A stretch of 64,000 nt of DNA from Bradyrhizobiaceae bacterium (GCA_020544565.1 CP078014.1:812574-876573); one strand, 5' to 3'; positions 27,624 through 38,593 are shown, counted from the first letter of the stretch. The notes: generated by a model not told the origin, from the letters alone. Made by a program: numbers and translations.

Positions 27624-28344
27624 TCCCGTCGCGAACAACGCCGGCGCTGCGGTGCTGAAGGTCGCCAATCTCGAAGCGTGGTATGGCGAGTCGCACATCC
27701 TGCACGGGATGAATTTCGAGGTTCGTCCGGGCGAGGTGGTGACGCTGCTCGGCCGCAACGGCGCCGGCAAGACCTCGACGCTGAAGTCGATCATGGGCGT
27801 GATCGGCAAGCGCACCGGTTCGGTGCAGTTCGAGGGGCGCGAGCTGATCCGGCTGTCGTCGGACCGGATCGCGCGGCTTGGCGTCGCGTTCTGTCCGGAG
27901 GAGCGCGGCATCTTCTCGACGCTGGACGTCAAGGAAAACCTGATGCTGCCGCCGGTGATCCGCAGCGGCGGCATGACGCTCGACCATATTTTCGAGCTGT
28001 TCCCCAACCTCAAGGAACGTCTCGGCAGCCAGGGCACCAAACTGTCCGGCGGCGAGCAGCAGATGCTGGCGATTGCGCGCATCCTGCGCACCGGCGCGCG
28101 CTTCCTGATGCTGGACGAGCCGACCGAGGGGCTTGCGCCGGTCATCATCCAGCAGATCGGCAAGATGATCGCGCGGCTCAAGCAGGAGGGTTTCACCATC
28201 CTGCTGGTGGAGCAGAACTTCCGCTTTGCCTCGACCGTGGCGGACCGCTTCTACATCGTCGAGCACGGCAAGATCATCGACGCGTTCGCAAACTCCGAAC
28301 TCCAGGCCAACATGGAGAAGTTGCATACTTATCTCGGCGTATAG
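27616..28344 (+). CDS. livF: Branched-chain amino acid/amide ABC transporter ATPase LivF
   Basis: 242 residues. Walker A is GRNGAGKTSTLKS, the signature is KLSGGEQQMLAIAR, Walker B is RFLMLDEPTEGLAP, and the switch His lies after ILLVEQN. The family motif FCPEERGIFSTLDVKENL is present. It forms the ATPase pair with LivG, with which its gene overlaps. The next gene, a substrate-binding protein, follows after 51 bp. Confidence 0.93.
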   Translation: MNNPVANNAGAAVLKVANLEAWYGESHILHGMNFEVRPGEVVTLLGRNGAGKTSTLKSIMGVIGKRTGSVQFEGRELIRLSSDRIARLGVAFCPEERGIFSTLDVKENLMLPPVIRSGGMTLDHIFELFPNLKERLGSQGTKLSGGEQQMLAIARILRTGARFLMLDEPTEGLAPVIIQQIGKMIARLKQEGFTILLVEQNFRFASTVADRFYIVEHGKIIDAFANSELQANMEKLHTYLGV

Positions 28345-28395
28345 CCGCATGAGCGTGAAAAGCGCCCGGCACAATAAGTAAGAGAAGGGGAAACG

Positions 28396-29616
28396 ATGAA
28401 GAAGATTTTGGCATCGCTGATGCTCACCACGGCGCTCGGATTCGTCGCCGTCTCCGCAGCGTCGGCGCAGGACAAGGTGGCGCGCGTCGGCGTGCTCAAC
28501 GACCAGTCCGGGCTGTACGCCGACGTGACGGGTCCGGGATCGACGCTCGCGGCCCAGATGGCCGTCGAGGATTCCGGGCTGCTCGCGAAGGGCTGGAAGA
28601 TCGATGTTCTTGTCGGCGATCACCAGAACAAGCCGGACATCGGCTCCAACATCGCGCGGCAGTGGTTCGATCGCGACAAGGTCGATGTCATCGTCGACGT
28701 GCCGACGTCGTCTGTCGGTCTCGCCGTCAATAACGTCGTTCGGGAAAAGAACGGCGTCTACCTGAATTCCGGGTCGGGAACGTCGGACCTGAGCAACGCG
28801 CAATGTTCGCCGAACACCATTCACTGGGCCTACGACACCTTTCAGCTCGCCAACGGCACCGGCACCGCCATGGTGAAGAGCGGCGGCGACACCTGGTTCT
28901 TCCTGTCGGCCGACTACGCCTTCGGCACGGCGCTTGAGCGCGACACCACCAACGCCGTGACCGCCAACGGCGGCAAGATCCTCGGCGGCGTCAAGCATCC
29001 GCTCAACACCTCGGACTTCTCCTCGTTCCTGCTGCAGGCGCAGGCATCCAAGGCCAAGGTGATCGGTCTGGCGAATGCCGGCGGCGACACCATCAACGCC
29101 ATCAAGCAGGCGTCGGAATTCGGCATCGTCAAGGGCGGCCAGAAGCTCGCCGGCCTCCTGATGTTCATCTCCGACGTCCATGCCCTCGGCCTGCCGGTGG
29201 CCAACGGCCTGAACTTCACCGAGACGTTCTATTGGGACCTGAACGACGGCACCCGCGCGTTCTCCAAGCGCTTCCAGGAGCGCGCCAAGAACAAGGCGAT
29301 GCCGACCACGGTGCAGGCCGGCGTGTATTCGTCGCTTATTCATTACTTCAAGGTGTTGGACGCGATGGGCGGCAACTCCCATGACGGCGTCAAGATCATC
29401 GAAAAGATGAAGGCGACGCCGACCGACGACATCATCTTTGGCAAGGGAACCATTCAGCCGAACGGGCGCAAGCTTCACCCCGCCTATCTGTTTGAGGTGA
29501 AGAAGCCCGAGGAATCGAAGGGGCCATGGGATTACTACAAGCTGGTCGCGACCATTCCCGCAGATCAGGCGTTCACGCCGCTCGCCAAGAGCACGTGTCC
29601 GCTGCTGAAGAAGTAA
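28396..29616 (+). CDS. ABC transporter substrate-binding protein, LivK-type (copy 1)
   Basis: 406 residues with a signal peptide ending near VSAASAQD. The mature protein has the periplasmic type I fold found in branched-chain amino acid/amide receptors: VGVLNDQSGLYADVTGPGS, the hinge segment and QASEFGIVKGGQKLAGLL. GAAGGGG precedes the start. It is a close paralogue of the next gene, sharing 182 identical bases. Two receptors with one permease suggest two ligand preferences, or dosage; the ligand is not deducible. Confidence 0.9.
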   Translation: MKKILASLMLTTALGFVAVSAASAQDKVARVGVLNDQSGLYADVTGPGSTLAAQMAVEDSGLLAKGWKIDVLVGDHQNKPDIGSNIARQWFDRDKVDVIVDVPTSSVGLAVNNVVREKNGVYLNSGSGTSDLSNAQCSPNTIHWAYDTFQLANGTGTAMVKSGGDTWFFLSADYAFGTALERDTTNAVTANGGKILGGVKHPLNTSDFSSFLLQAQASKAKVIGLANAGGDTINAIKQASEFGIVKGGQKLAGLLMFISDVHALGLPVANGLNFTETFYWDLNDGTRAFSKRFQERAKNKAMPTTVQAGVYSSLIHYFKVLDAMGGNSHDGVKIIEKMKATPTDDIIFGKGTIQPNGRKLHPAYLFEVKKPEESKGPWDYYKLVATIPADQAFTPLAKSTCPLLKK

Positions 29617-29624
29617 ATCGCAAC

Positions 29625-29646
29625 GCCGGCGGCGACAGCCGCCGGC
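29625..29646 (+). terminator. Stem-loop between the two substrate-binding genes
   Basis: GCCGGCGGC and its perfect complement enclose a GACA tetraloop eight bases after the stop of copy 1. No T run follows, so full termination is unlikely. It may stabilise the upstream mRNA so that the receptor is made in excess over the membrane parts. Confidence 0.5.
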
Positions 29647-29760
29647 CCCACGCTCATCGCCATTTAAGCCCTTAGTTCTATCCCGCGCGTCAAAACCGAT
29701 CTCGGCATCCGGGTAACGAGACTGTAGTCTGTAAGGCGTAATGAGGTCTTTGGAGGTATC

Positions 29761-30981
29761 ATGACGAAAACACTATCCGCCCTGATGTTGAGCACCGCTC
29801 TGGTGGCAGGCTTCGCCACCGGCGCATTCGCGCAAGACAAGAACGTCAAGATCGGCGTGTTGAACGACCAGTCCGGACTTTACGCGGATCTCGCCGGTCC
29901 CGGCTCGGTTCTTGCCGCGCAGATGGCGATCGAGGATTCCGGCCTGACCAAGAAGGGCTGGAAGATCGAGGTGATCTCCGGCGATCACCAGAACAAGCCG
30001 GATATCGGCGTGAATATCGCCCGCCAGTGGATCGACGTCGAAAAGGTCGACGTGATTTCCGACGTCCCGACGTCCTCGGTGGCGCTTGCGATCAACAACC
30101 TGGTGAAGGAGAAGAATTCGATTCTTCTGAACTCGGGCGCGGGCAGCTCCGATCTCACCAACAGCCAGTGCACGGCCAACACCATCCACTGGACCTATGA
30201 CACCTATATGCTCGCCAACGGCACCGGTTCGGCCCTGACCAAGGCCGGCGGCAACACCTGGTTCTTCCTGACGGCGGACTACGCCTTCGGCGCTGCGCTC
30301 GAACGCGACACCACCAACGCCGTGACCGCGAACGGCGGCAAGGTGGTGGGCAGCGTCAAGCATCCGCTCAACACCTCGGACTTCTCCTCGTTCCTGCTGC
30401 AGGCGCAGGCATCCAAGGCCAAGGTGATCGGTCTGGCGAATGCCGGCGGCGACACCATCAACGCCATCAAGCAGGCGTCGGAATTCGGCATCGTCAAGGG
30501 CGGCCAGAAGCTCGCCGGCCTCCTGATGTTCATCACCGACATCCACTCGCTGGGTCTGAACGTCGCCCATGGCCTCAACCTGACGGAGACGTTCTACTGG
30601 GATCTCAACGACGGCACGCGCGCGTTCTCGAAGCGCTTCCAGGAGCGCGCCAAGAGCAAGGCGATGCCGACCATGGTGCAGGCCGGCGTCTACTCCTCGC
30701 TGATCCACTATCTGAAGACGCTCGAAAAGCTCGGCGGCAATCCGCATGACGGCGCCAAGGTGGTTGCTGCCATGAAGGGCCTGCCGGTCGATGATCCGTT
30801 GTTCGGCAAGGGCTCGATCCAGCCGAACGGCCGCAACATCCACGATGCGTATCTGTTCGAGGTGAAGACGCCGTCGGAGTCGAAGGGGCCGTGGGATTAC
30901 TACAAGCTGGTTTCCACGATTCCGGCCGACAAGGCGTTCACGCCGCTCGACAAGAGCACGTGCCCGCTGCTCAAGAAGTAA
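29761..30981 (+). CDS. ABC transporter substrate-binding protein, LivK-type (copy 2)
   Basis: 406 residues, the same length as copy 1 and alignable throughout. Signal peptide ends near TGAFAQD. VGVLNDQSG-type opening, the same central block, and an identical ending pattern (FTPLDKSTCPLLKK against FTPLAKSTCPLLKK). Bases 30353-30534 are identical to 28988-29169. The regions on both sides of that tract differ much more, which points to gene conversion. GGAGG lies before the ATG. livH follows after 76 bp, which contains a strong hairpin. Confidence 0.9.
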   Translation: MTKTLSALMLSTALVAGFATGAFAQDKNVKIGVLNDQSGLYADLAGPGSVLAAQMAIEDSGLTKKGWKIEVISGDHQNKPDIGVNIARQWIDVEKVDVISDVPTSSVALAINNLVKEKNSILLNSGAGSSDLTNSQCTANTIHWTYDTYMLANGTGSALTKAGGNTWFFLTADYAFGAALERDTTNAVTANGGKVVGSVKHPLNTSDFSSFLLQAQASKAKVIGLANAGGDTINAIKQASEFGIVKGGQKLAGLLMFITDIHSLGLNVAHGLNLTETFYWDLNDGTRAFSKRFQERAKSKAMPTMVQAGVYSSLIHYLKTLEKLGGNPHDGAKVVAAMKGLPVDDPLFGKGSIQPNGRNIHDAYLFEVKTPSESKGPWDYYKLVSTIPADKAFTPLDKSTCPLLKK

Positions 30982-30993
30982 TCACGCAATAAC

Positions 30994-31026
30994 GGGCGTC
31001 CGGCGGCATCGAACCGCCGGGCGCCC
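30994..31026 (+). terminator. Strong stem-loop after substrate-binding copy 2
   Basis: GGGCGTCCGGCGG pairs with CCGCCGGGCGCCC over 13 pairs (one G-T) with a seven-base loop. It has no T run. It probably slows exonucleases or reduces read-through into livH, again favouring receptor over permease. Confidence 0.55.
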
Positions 31027-31057
31027 GCGATCCTGACCGCGCGAGAGAACCGCTACG

Positions 31058-31921
31058 ATGCAAGCTCTATACGCCCAGCTTTTGGTTGGATTGATCAACG
31101 GCTCGTTCTACGCGCTGCTCAGCCTCGGGCTTGCCGTGATTTTCGGCATGCTCAACATCATCAATTTCGCCCACGGCGCGCTCTACATGATGGGCGCGTT
31201 CGTGGCGTATTTCCTGCTGAACCTGTTCGGCATCAATTACTGGTGGGCGCTGATCCTGTCGCCGCTGATCGTGGGCGCGTTCGGCATCGTGCTCGAGCGC
31301 ACCATGCTGCAATGGCTGACCGGGCTCGACCATCTTTACGGCCTGCTGCTGACCTTCGGCCTCGCGCTGATCATCCAGGGCTTGTTCCAGAACTATTTCG
31401 GCTCTTCGGGGCTGCCTTACGCGATCCCGGACCTGCTCAAGGGCGGGGTCAATCTCGGCTTCATGTACCTGCCGATCTATCGCGGCTGGGTGGTGGTGTT
31501 CTCGCTGGCGGTGTGTCTCGCCACCTGGTTCCTGATCGAGAAGACCCGGCTCGGCGCCTATCTGCGCGCCGCCACCGAGAACCCGACGCTGGTGCGCGCC
31601 TTCGGCGTCAACGTGCCGCGCATGATCACGCTGACCTATGGCCTCGGCGTCGGCCTCGCCGCGCTCGCCGGCGTGCTGTCGGCCCCGATCAACCAGGTGC
31701 GGCCGCTGATGGGAGCGGACCTCATCATCGTGGTGTTCGCGGTGGTGGTGATCGGCGGCATGGGCTCGATCATGGGCTCGATCATCACCGGCTTCGCCCT
31801 CGGCGTGATCGAGGGGCTGACCAAGTATTTCTACCCGGAAGCCTCCAACACCGTGGTCTTCGTGCTGATGGTGCTGGTGCTGCTGGTGAAGCCGACGGGC
31901 CTCACGGGGCGGGCGAGCTAG
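31058..31921 (+). CDS. livH: Branched-chain amino acid/amide ABC permease LivH
   Basis: 287 residues with about eight membrane segments. Family landmarks are LINGSFYALLSLGLAVIFGM, INFAHGALYMMGA, the coupling region RAATENPTLVRAFGVNV, and VVVIGGMGSIMGSIITGFA. It forms the translocation pore with LivM. A 28-bp gap separates it from livM. Confidence 0.94.
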   Translation: MQALYAQLLVGLINGSFYALLSLGLAVIFGMLNIINFAHGALYMMGAFVAYFLLNLFGINYWWALILSPLIVGAFGIVLERTMLQWLTGLDHLYGLLLTFGLALIIQGLFQNYFGSSGLPYAIPDLLKGGVNLGFMYLPIYRGWVVVFSLAVCLATWFLIEKTRLGAYLRAATENPTLVRAFGVNVPRMITLTYGLGVGLAALAGVLSAPINQVRPLMGADLIIVVFAVVVIGGMGSIMGSIITGFALGVIEGLTKYFYPEASNTVVFVLMVLVLLVKPTGLTGRAS

Positions 31922-31949
31922 TGCCGAACTTTGGATTCAGGACACGCAT

Positions 31950-32918
31950 ATGAGCACGATCACCGATAACGCCGCGCCCGCCAAGAGGCGTTCCACCAGC
32001 GACGAGATGATCGCCTTCGTCATCATGGCGGTGTTGCTGGCCGCCGTTCCGGTCAGCGGTCTCTATCCCTATTTCGTGATGCAGGCGCTGTGCTTCGCAC
32101 TGTTCGCCTGCGCCTTCAATCTGCTGATCGGCTACAGCGGCCTGTTGTCGTTCGGCCACGCCATGTTCCTCGGCACCGGCGGCTATGTGGCGGCCCATGC
32201 CCTCAAGGTGTGGGGCGTGACGCCGGAGATTGGCATCATTTTTGGGGTCGCCGCCGCAGCCGCGCTCAGCGTCATCACCGGCCTGATCGCGATCCGGCGG
32301 CAGGGCATCTACTTCGCCATGATCACGTTGGCGCTGTCGCAGCTCCTGTACTTCATCTACCTGCAAACGCCGTTCACCCACGGTGAAGACGGCATCCAGG
32401 GCATCCCGCAGGGGAAGATGTTCGGCTTCCTCGACCTGTCGAACACCACGACGCTGTACTACGTGGTGGCGGCGATCTTCCTGCTCGCCTTCCTGCTGAT
32501 CTACCGGGCGATCAACTCACCGTTCGGCGAGGTGCTGAAGGCGATCCGCGAGAATGAGCAGCGCGCCATCTCGCTCGGCTACAAGACCGACCACTACAAG
32601 TTCCTGGCATTCGTGCTGTCGGGCAGCCTCGCGGGCCTCGCCGGCGCGGTGAAGGTGTTCGTGGCGCAGAACGCCTCGCTCACCGACGTGCACTGGACCA
32701 TGTCGGGCGAGGTGGTGCTGATGACCCTGGTCGGCGGCCTCGGCACCGTGTTCGGCCCGGTGGTCGGCGCCTTCGTCATCATCGCGATGCAGCAGTATCT
32801 GGCCGGATTCGGCCAGTGGGTGACGGTGATCCAGGGCGGCATCTTCGTCATCTGCGTCCTCACCTTCCGCCGCGGCATCATTGGCGAAATCGCCCATTTC
32901 TTCAAACGGTCGCTGTAA
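31950..32918 (+). CDS. livM: Branched-chain amino acid/amide ABC permease LivM
   Basis: 322 residues. NLLIGYSGLLSFGHAMFLGTG, the coupling-helix region LKAIRENEQRAISLGY and TLVGGLGTVFGPVVGAFV are typical LivM motifs. It completes the transporter: livG-livF, two receptors, livH-livM. This order, ATPases first, differs from the classical E. coli livKHMGF order but is seen in rhizobia. Confidence 0.94.
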   Translation: MSTITDNAAPAKRRSTSDEMIAFVIMAVLLAAVPVSGLYPYFVMQALCFALFACAFNLLIGYSGLLSFGHAMFLGTGGYVAAHALKVWGVTPEIGIIFGVAAAAALSVITGLIAIRRQGIYFAMITLALSQLLYFIYLQTPFTHGEDGIQGIPQGKMFGFLDLSNTTTLYYVVAAIFLLAFLLIYRAINSPFGEVLKAIRENEQRAISLGYKTDHYKFLAFVLSGSLAGLAGAVKVFVAQNASLTDVHWTMSGEVVLMTLVGGLGTVFGPVVGAFVIIAMQQYLAGFGQWVTVIQGGIFVICVLTFRRGIIGEIAHFFKRSL

Positions 32919-33055
32919 CCGTCTGTTTTTGCGGGGTAATCGGCGAACATTAAAGCGGTGGATGATCGCCGGTTTAGCCTTTTGTCGTCCCCCGTTGGCG
33001 CGGGGAACGGTTTATGACAGAAGAACGACGCCTTCTGTCATCCCGGAGAAAGACG

Positions 33056-33700
33056 ATGCTTGGCTGGTTCCGCCGCTTGCTGCCCCATGAGGAGCGGTTC
33101 TTCGACCTGTTCGCCAGGCACTCCCAGACGGTGGTCCATGGCGCCGAGGCGCTGGAGGGGATGCTCAAGGGCGGGGACGAGATCCCGGTTTACTGCCAGC
33201 GCGTCAGCCAGTTCGAGAGCGACGCCGACCAGATCACCCGCGAGGTGCTCACCGCGGTGCGCCGCACCTTCATCACGCCGTTCGACCGCGGCGACATCAA
33301 GAACCTCATCACCGCGCTGGACGACTCCATCGACCAGATGCAGCAGACCGCCAAGGCCGTGATGCTGTTCGAGGTGCGCAGTTTCGAGCCGCCGATGCGC
33401 GAAATTGGCGGCATCCTGGTGCAATGCGCCATGCTGGTCGGGCGCGCGCTGCCGCTGATGCAGTCCATGGGCCAGAATGTCGCGACGCTGACGGCGATGA
33501 CCGAGGAGATCACCCGGCTCGAAGGCCGCGTCGACGATCTCAACGACATCGGCCTCAAGGAACTCTACATCAAGCACCGCAACGGCAACGCCATGGACTT
33601 CATCGTCGGCGCGGAGATCTACAAGCATCTCGAAAAGGTGGCCGATCGTTTCGACGACGTCGCCAACGAGATCAACAGCATCGTGATCGAACAGGTTTAA
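33056..33700 (+). CDS. DUF47/PhoU-like regulator of PiT transport
   Basis: 214 residues from ATG 33056, which has GGAGAAAG upstream; an in-frame ATG at 33014 is also possible. It is all helical with the PhoU-like pattern FESDADQITREVL, FITPFDRGDIKNLITALDD and HLEKVADRFDDVANEINSIV. The gene for a PiT phosphate transporter follows after 20 bp. DUF47 proteins are regularly paired with PiT and are thought to modulate it. Confidence 0.92.
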   Translation: MLGWFRRLLPHEERFFDLFARHSQTVVHGAEALEGMLKGGDEIPVYCQRVSQFESDADQITREVLTAVRRTFITPFDRGDIKNLITALDDSIDQMQQTAKAVMLFEVRSFEPPMREIGGILVQCAMLVGRALPLMQSMGQNVATLTAMTEEITRLEGRVDDLNDIGLKELYIKHRNGNAMDFIVGAEIYKHLEKVADRFDDVANEINSIVIEQV

Positions 33701-33720
33701 GAAAGACCGGGATCAAGACC

Positions 33721-34731
33721 GTGGACGCTTCGTTCGGCTTTCCCATCCTGGTCGGCTTGATCGCCGTCGCGCTGCTGTTCGATTTTCTGAACGGCCTTCA
33801 CGACGCGGCCAATTCCATCGCCACCATCGTCTCCACCCGCGTGCTGCGGCCGCATTATGCGGTGGCGTGGGCGGCGTTCTTCAATTTCATCGCCTTCGCG
33901 ATCTTCGGCCTTCACGTCGCAGAAACCATCGGCACCGGCATCATCCACCCCGAGGTGATCGACGCGCAGGTGATTTTCGCTGCACTGACCGGCGCCATTG
34001 CCTGGAACGTGATCACCTGGGGGCTCGGCATGCCGTCGTCCAGCTCGCACGCGCTGGTCGGCGGTCTGCTCGGCGCAGGCATCGCCAAGGCGGGGATTTC
34101 GGTCGCGGTGTGGAGCGGCCTGACCAAGACGCTGCTCGCCATCGTGCTGTCGCCGCTGGTGGGCTTCCTGCTGGCGCTGGTGCTCACGGCCATCGTGTCG
34201 TGGGCCTCGGTGCGCTCGACCCCGTTCGCGGTCGATCGCGCCTTCCGCATCCTGCAATTCGCCTCCGCCTCGCTGTATTCGCTCGGCCACGGCGGCAACG
34301 ACGCCCAGAAGACCATGGGCATCATCGCGGTGCTGCTCTATTCGCACGGCCAACTCGGCGGCGAATTCAGCGTGCCGTTCTGGGTGGTGCTGTCGTGTCA
34401 GGCGGCGATGGCGCTCGGCACGCTGATGGGCGGCTGGCGCATCGTGCGCACCATGGGCCTGCGCATCACCAAGCTGACGCCGATGCAGGGTTTCTGCGCC
34501 GAGACCGGCGGCGCGGCGACGCTGTTCGCCGCAACCTTCCTCGGCGTTCCGGTGTCCACGACCCATACCATCACCGGCGCCATCGTCGGCGTCGGCGCCG
34601 CGCGGCGCGTGTCGGCGGTGCGCTGGAACGTGGCGGGCTCGATCGTCTGGGCCTGGATCTTCACGATACCGGCCGCCGGGCTGGTGGCGGCGGCGACCTA
34701 TTTCGCGGTGACGCTGGCGGGGTGGCGTTGA
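33721..34731 (+). CDS. pit: Inorganic phosphate transporter, PiT family
   Basis: 336 residues from GTG 33721. Both halves of the PiT signature are present: DFLNGLHDAANSIATIVSTR in the N-terminal half and SLGHGGNDAQKTMGI in the C-terminal half. It is a low-affinity, proton-coupled importer of neutral metal-phosphate. It is coupled to the DUF47 gene 20 bp upstream and convergent with the guanidine exporter. Confidence 0.94.
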   Translation: MDASFGFPILVGLIAVALLFDFLNGLHDAANSIATIVSTRVLRPHYAVAWAAFFNFIAFAIFGLHVAETIGTGIIHPEVIDAQVIFAALTGAIAWNVITWGLGMPSSSSHALVGGLLGAGIAKAGISVAVWSGLTKTLLAIVLSPLVGFLLALVLTAIVSWASVRSTPFAVDRAFRILQFASASLYSLGHGGNDAQKTMGIIAVLLYSHGQLGGEFSVPFWVVLSCQAAMALGTLMGGWRIVRTMGLRITKLTPMQGFCAETGGAATLFAATFLGVPVSTTHTITGAIVGVGAARRVSAVRWNVAGSIVWAWIFTIPAAGLVAAATYFAVTLAGWR

Positions 34732-34768
34732 GCGGCGCGACCCGGCGAGCGGGCCGCGCCGGCGGCGG

Positions 34769-35083
34769 TCACGTCACCACTTTGAGCCCGACGATCCCGG
34801 CCACGATCAGCCCGATGCAGGCGAGGCGCAGCAGGGTGGCGGGATCGCCCAGCAGCCAGATGCCGAGCAGGGCGGTTCCCACCGTGCCGATGCCGGTCCA
34901 CACCGCATAGGCGGTGCCGACCGGCAGGGTCTTCAGCGCCAGTCCGAGCAGCACCACGCTGGCGAGCATGCTGGTCAGGGTGAGGACCGAGGGAACGAGG
35001 CGGGTGAACCCGTCGGTGTATTTCAGGCCGATGGCCCAGCCGATTTCCATCAAGCCTGCGACGAATAGCAACGTCCATGCCAT
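34769..35083 (-). CDS. sugE: SMR-family guanidinium exporter (SugE/Gdx)
   Basis: 104 residues, four membrane helices. [20 protein letters not shown] carries the conserved Glu13 within GLMEIGWA, and [18 protein letters not shown] is the SugE/Gdx-type sequence in the third helix. The gene is preceded by a guanidine-II riboswitch at 35101-35147. That makes guanidinium/proton antiport, not general drug efflux, the probable function. It stands alone, convergent with pit and divergent from prfC. Confidence 0.93.
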   Translation of the reverse strand: MAWTLLFVAGLMEIGWAIGLKYTDGFTRLVPSVLTLTSMLASVVLLGLALKTLPVGTAYAVWTGIGTVGTALLGIWLLGDPATLLRLACIGLIVAGIVGLKVVT

Positions 35084-35092
35084 GACGACATA

Positions 35093-35147
35093 ATCTCCTG
35101 GCAGGGCCGTCCCTGCGAATGTGGGGGAAGCGCGAGGCCGTCCTCGC
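35093..35147 (-). promoter_or_regulatory. Guanidine-II (mini-ykkC) riboswitch
   Basis: On the minus strand two hairpins each have a six-bp perfect stem and an ACGG loop: GCGAGG-ACGG-CCTCGC at 35147-35132 and GCAGGG-ACGG-CCCTGC at 35116-35101, with a 15-nt linker. The ribosome binding sequence AGGAG (35097-35093) follows closely, ten bases before the sugE ATG. This is the hallmark structure of mini-ykkC, which exposes the ribosome site when guanidinium binds. Confidence 0.93.
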
Positions 35148-35256
35148 AGGCCGGATTATGCCCCGGCGGGGCGACGGATGCCAGCGGGCGGCGCTCATGG
35201 CTGCCTTGAACGGTTCCCTTGATCCCGCCGCGTTTCCCTGCCAAACGCTCGCCACC

Positions 35257-36876
<1,620 letters not shown>

Positions 36877-37048
36877 CCGGCTGCTCGCGATCCCGGTCCG
36901 GCCGCATCGTGTGGCGGCGCGATTCGTCATGCGGCATCGACAGGGCCGCATTCCCGATTTTGCCCGTTGGCGATTTCCGGCTTCCGCGCTAGCGTGGTTA
37001 ACGAAGCGTAAACGGCATGGCGCTGTTTTCGCGACCGGAGCCCGCCAG

Positions 37049-38059
37049 ATGTCCGTCGCTGACTATCACGACATCGAAACCGCCGCAGCGCCTGCGCATC
37101 CCGATGTCCATCCCGACATGCCGCCCGGCGTCATCGTCGGCGGCCCGCTGGTCCACGCCAAGCTGGTCGAGAGCTACATCCTGATGGGCATTTTCCTCAG
37201 CGGCTCGGTGGCCGGGCTGATGTGGGCGTTCCTGCAGGGGGTGACGTGGATCGAGTGGTCGCTGTTTGCGATCATGTACACGGTGACCACGATCGGCATC
37301 GGCGTCGGCGCGCATCGCATGCTGGTTCATCGCAGCTTCAAGCCGAACGTCGTGGTCAAGTTCCTGCTGTGCGCGGCTGCGCAGATGGCGGGGCAGGGCT
37401 CGCTGCTGAAATGGGTCGGCAATCACCGCCGCCATCATCTTTACGCCGACGACGTCGGCGATCCGCACAGCCCCTATCTCGACGGCAAGGGCTGGGCCTT
37501 CGCCACCCGGCTCAAGGGCTGGCTCCACGCCCATAACGGCTGGCTGTTCGACGACACCATGACCGACAACAGCGTCTACGCCAAGGACATGCTGGCGGAC
37601 CCGATGGTGATGATGTTCACCCGCACCCGCTGGTTCTGGTACATGCTGTCGCTGGTGGTCATTCCCGGCGTGTGGGGCTACGCCTTCGGCGGCTTCCACG
37701 GCATGATGGGAACGGTGCTGTTCGCGGGGCTGCTGCGCGGCTATCTCATGGTGATGTCCAGTGTCGCGGTCGGCTCGGTGTGTCATCGCATCGGCTATCG
37801 CCGTTTCGATGAGACCCGGGATCGCTCCACCAATGAGCTGATCCTGTCGGTCCTGACCTTCGGCGAGGGCTTGCACAACAACCATCACCGCTTCCCGCGC
37901 GACGCCTACATCTCCCACGCCTGGTATGAGCCCGACCTCAACGGCTGGATCATCCGCGGCCTCGCCCGGCTCGGACTGGTGCGGGACGTCGTCGACGCCT
38001 CGAAGCTGCACCGGGTGCGCGCCGAAGGCTCGGCCAACGCGGTCGAGGAAACCGCCTGA
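37049..38059 (+). CDS. Acyl-CoA/acyl-lipid delta-9-type fatty acid desaturase
   Basis: 336 residues with four membrane segments. Three histidine clusters bind the di-iron centre: GAHRMLVHRSF, NHRRHHLYADD and GEGLHNNHHRFP. A fourth aromatic/His region lies in YEPDLNGW. The enzyme introduces a cis double bond into saturated acyl chains. ATG 37049 follows GGAG. It is monocistronic. The cyclopropane synthase at 53.8-55.1 kb would use such unsaturated chains. Confidence 0.93.
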   Translation: MSVADYHDIETAAAPAHPDVHPDMPPGVIVGGPLVHAKLVESYILMGIFLSGSVAGLMWAFLQGVTWIEWSLFAIMYTVTTIGIGVGAHRMLVHRSFKPNVVVKFLLCAAAQMAGQGSLLKWVGNHRRHHLYADDVGDPHSPYLDGKGWAFATRLKGWLHAHNGWLFDDTMTDNSVYAKDMLADPMVMMFTRTRWFWYMLSLVVIPGVWGYAFGGFHGMMGTVLFAGLLRGYLMVMSSVAVGSVCHRIGYRRFDETRDRSTNELILSVLTFGEGLHNNHHRFPRDAYISHAWYEPDLNGWIIRGLARLGLVRDVVDASKLHRVRAEGSANAVEETA

Positions 38060-38113
38060 TCCGGATGCCCCCTGTGGGGACGCCCTGCGCGGGGGCGGCG
38101 CAGGGAAGAGGTG

Positions 38114-38560
38114 TCAGCCTTTCACCCGCCGCTCGACGTTCGTCTTGATGTTGCCAAGGGCGGTCGCGGCCTCCGCATCCATGCGCACGAGCTGATCGTC
38201 GGTCGGCGGCTTCGGCCGCGCCGGGTTCCGCGTGGTGCGGGTGAAGCGGGTGCGCCCGTCTACCGTCTCGCAGGTGTACTGGATTTCGATCGGTCCCATG
38301 AAGGCGGTGTCGGCGCAGACGATCCACAGCCGCGGGCTGTCGCATGTCGTCACCGTCCAGTTCATCGGCACGTCGCCGGAGCGGATGTGCCATGTCTCGT
38401 GGAAGGTTTCACCCAGCGTCAGCGGCCGGTTGGCGCTGTCGATGTGGTGCGTGGCGCTGATCCATTCCGGCCACGATTGCGGATTGGTGACGTAGTCGAA
38501 CACCGCCTGCGGCGGCGCCTCGATCAGGATGTCGTGGCTGCGCTCGAATGACACGCTCAT
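38114..38560 (-). CDS. SRPBCC-family ligand-binding protein
   Basis: 148 residues with the START/Bet v1-like fold pattern: DILIEAPPQAVFDYVTNPQS, WPEWISATHHID, a central strand region and a C-terminal helix. No catalytic residue is recognisable. It lies 33 bp downstream of a tricarboxylate-type binding protein on the same strand and may share its transcript. Function unknown. Confidence 0.75.
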   Translation of the reverse strand: MSVSFERSHDILIEAPPQAVFDYVTNPQSWPEWISATHHIDSANRPLTLGETFHETWHIRSGDVPMNWTVTTCDSPRLWIVCADTAFMGPIEIQYTCETVDGRTRFTRTTRNPARPKPPTDDQLVRMDAEAATALGNIKTNVERRVKG

Positions 38561-38593
38561 GAATGTCCCTCCGCTCTCGTTTCCGATGATGGA

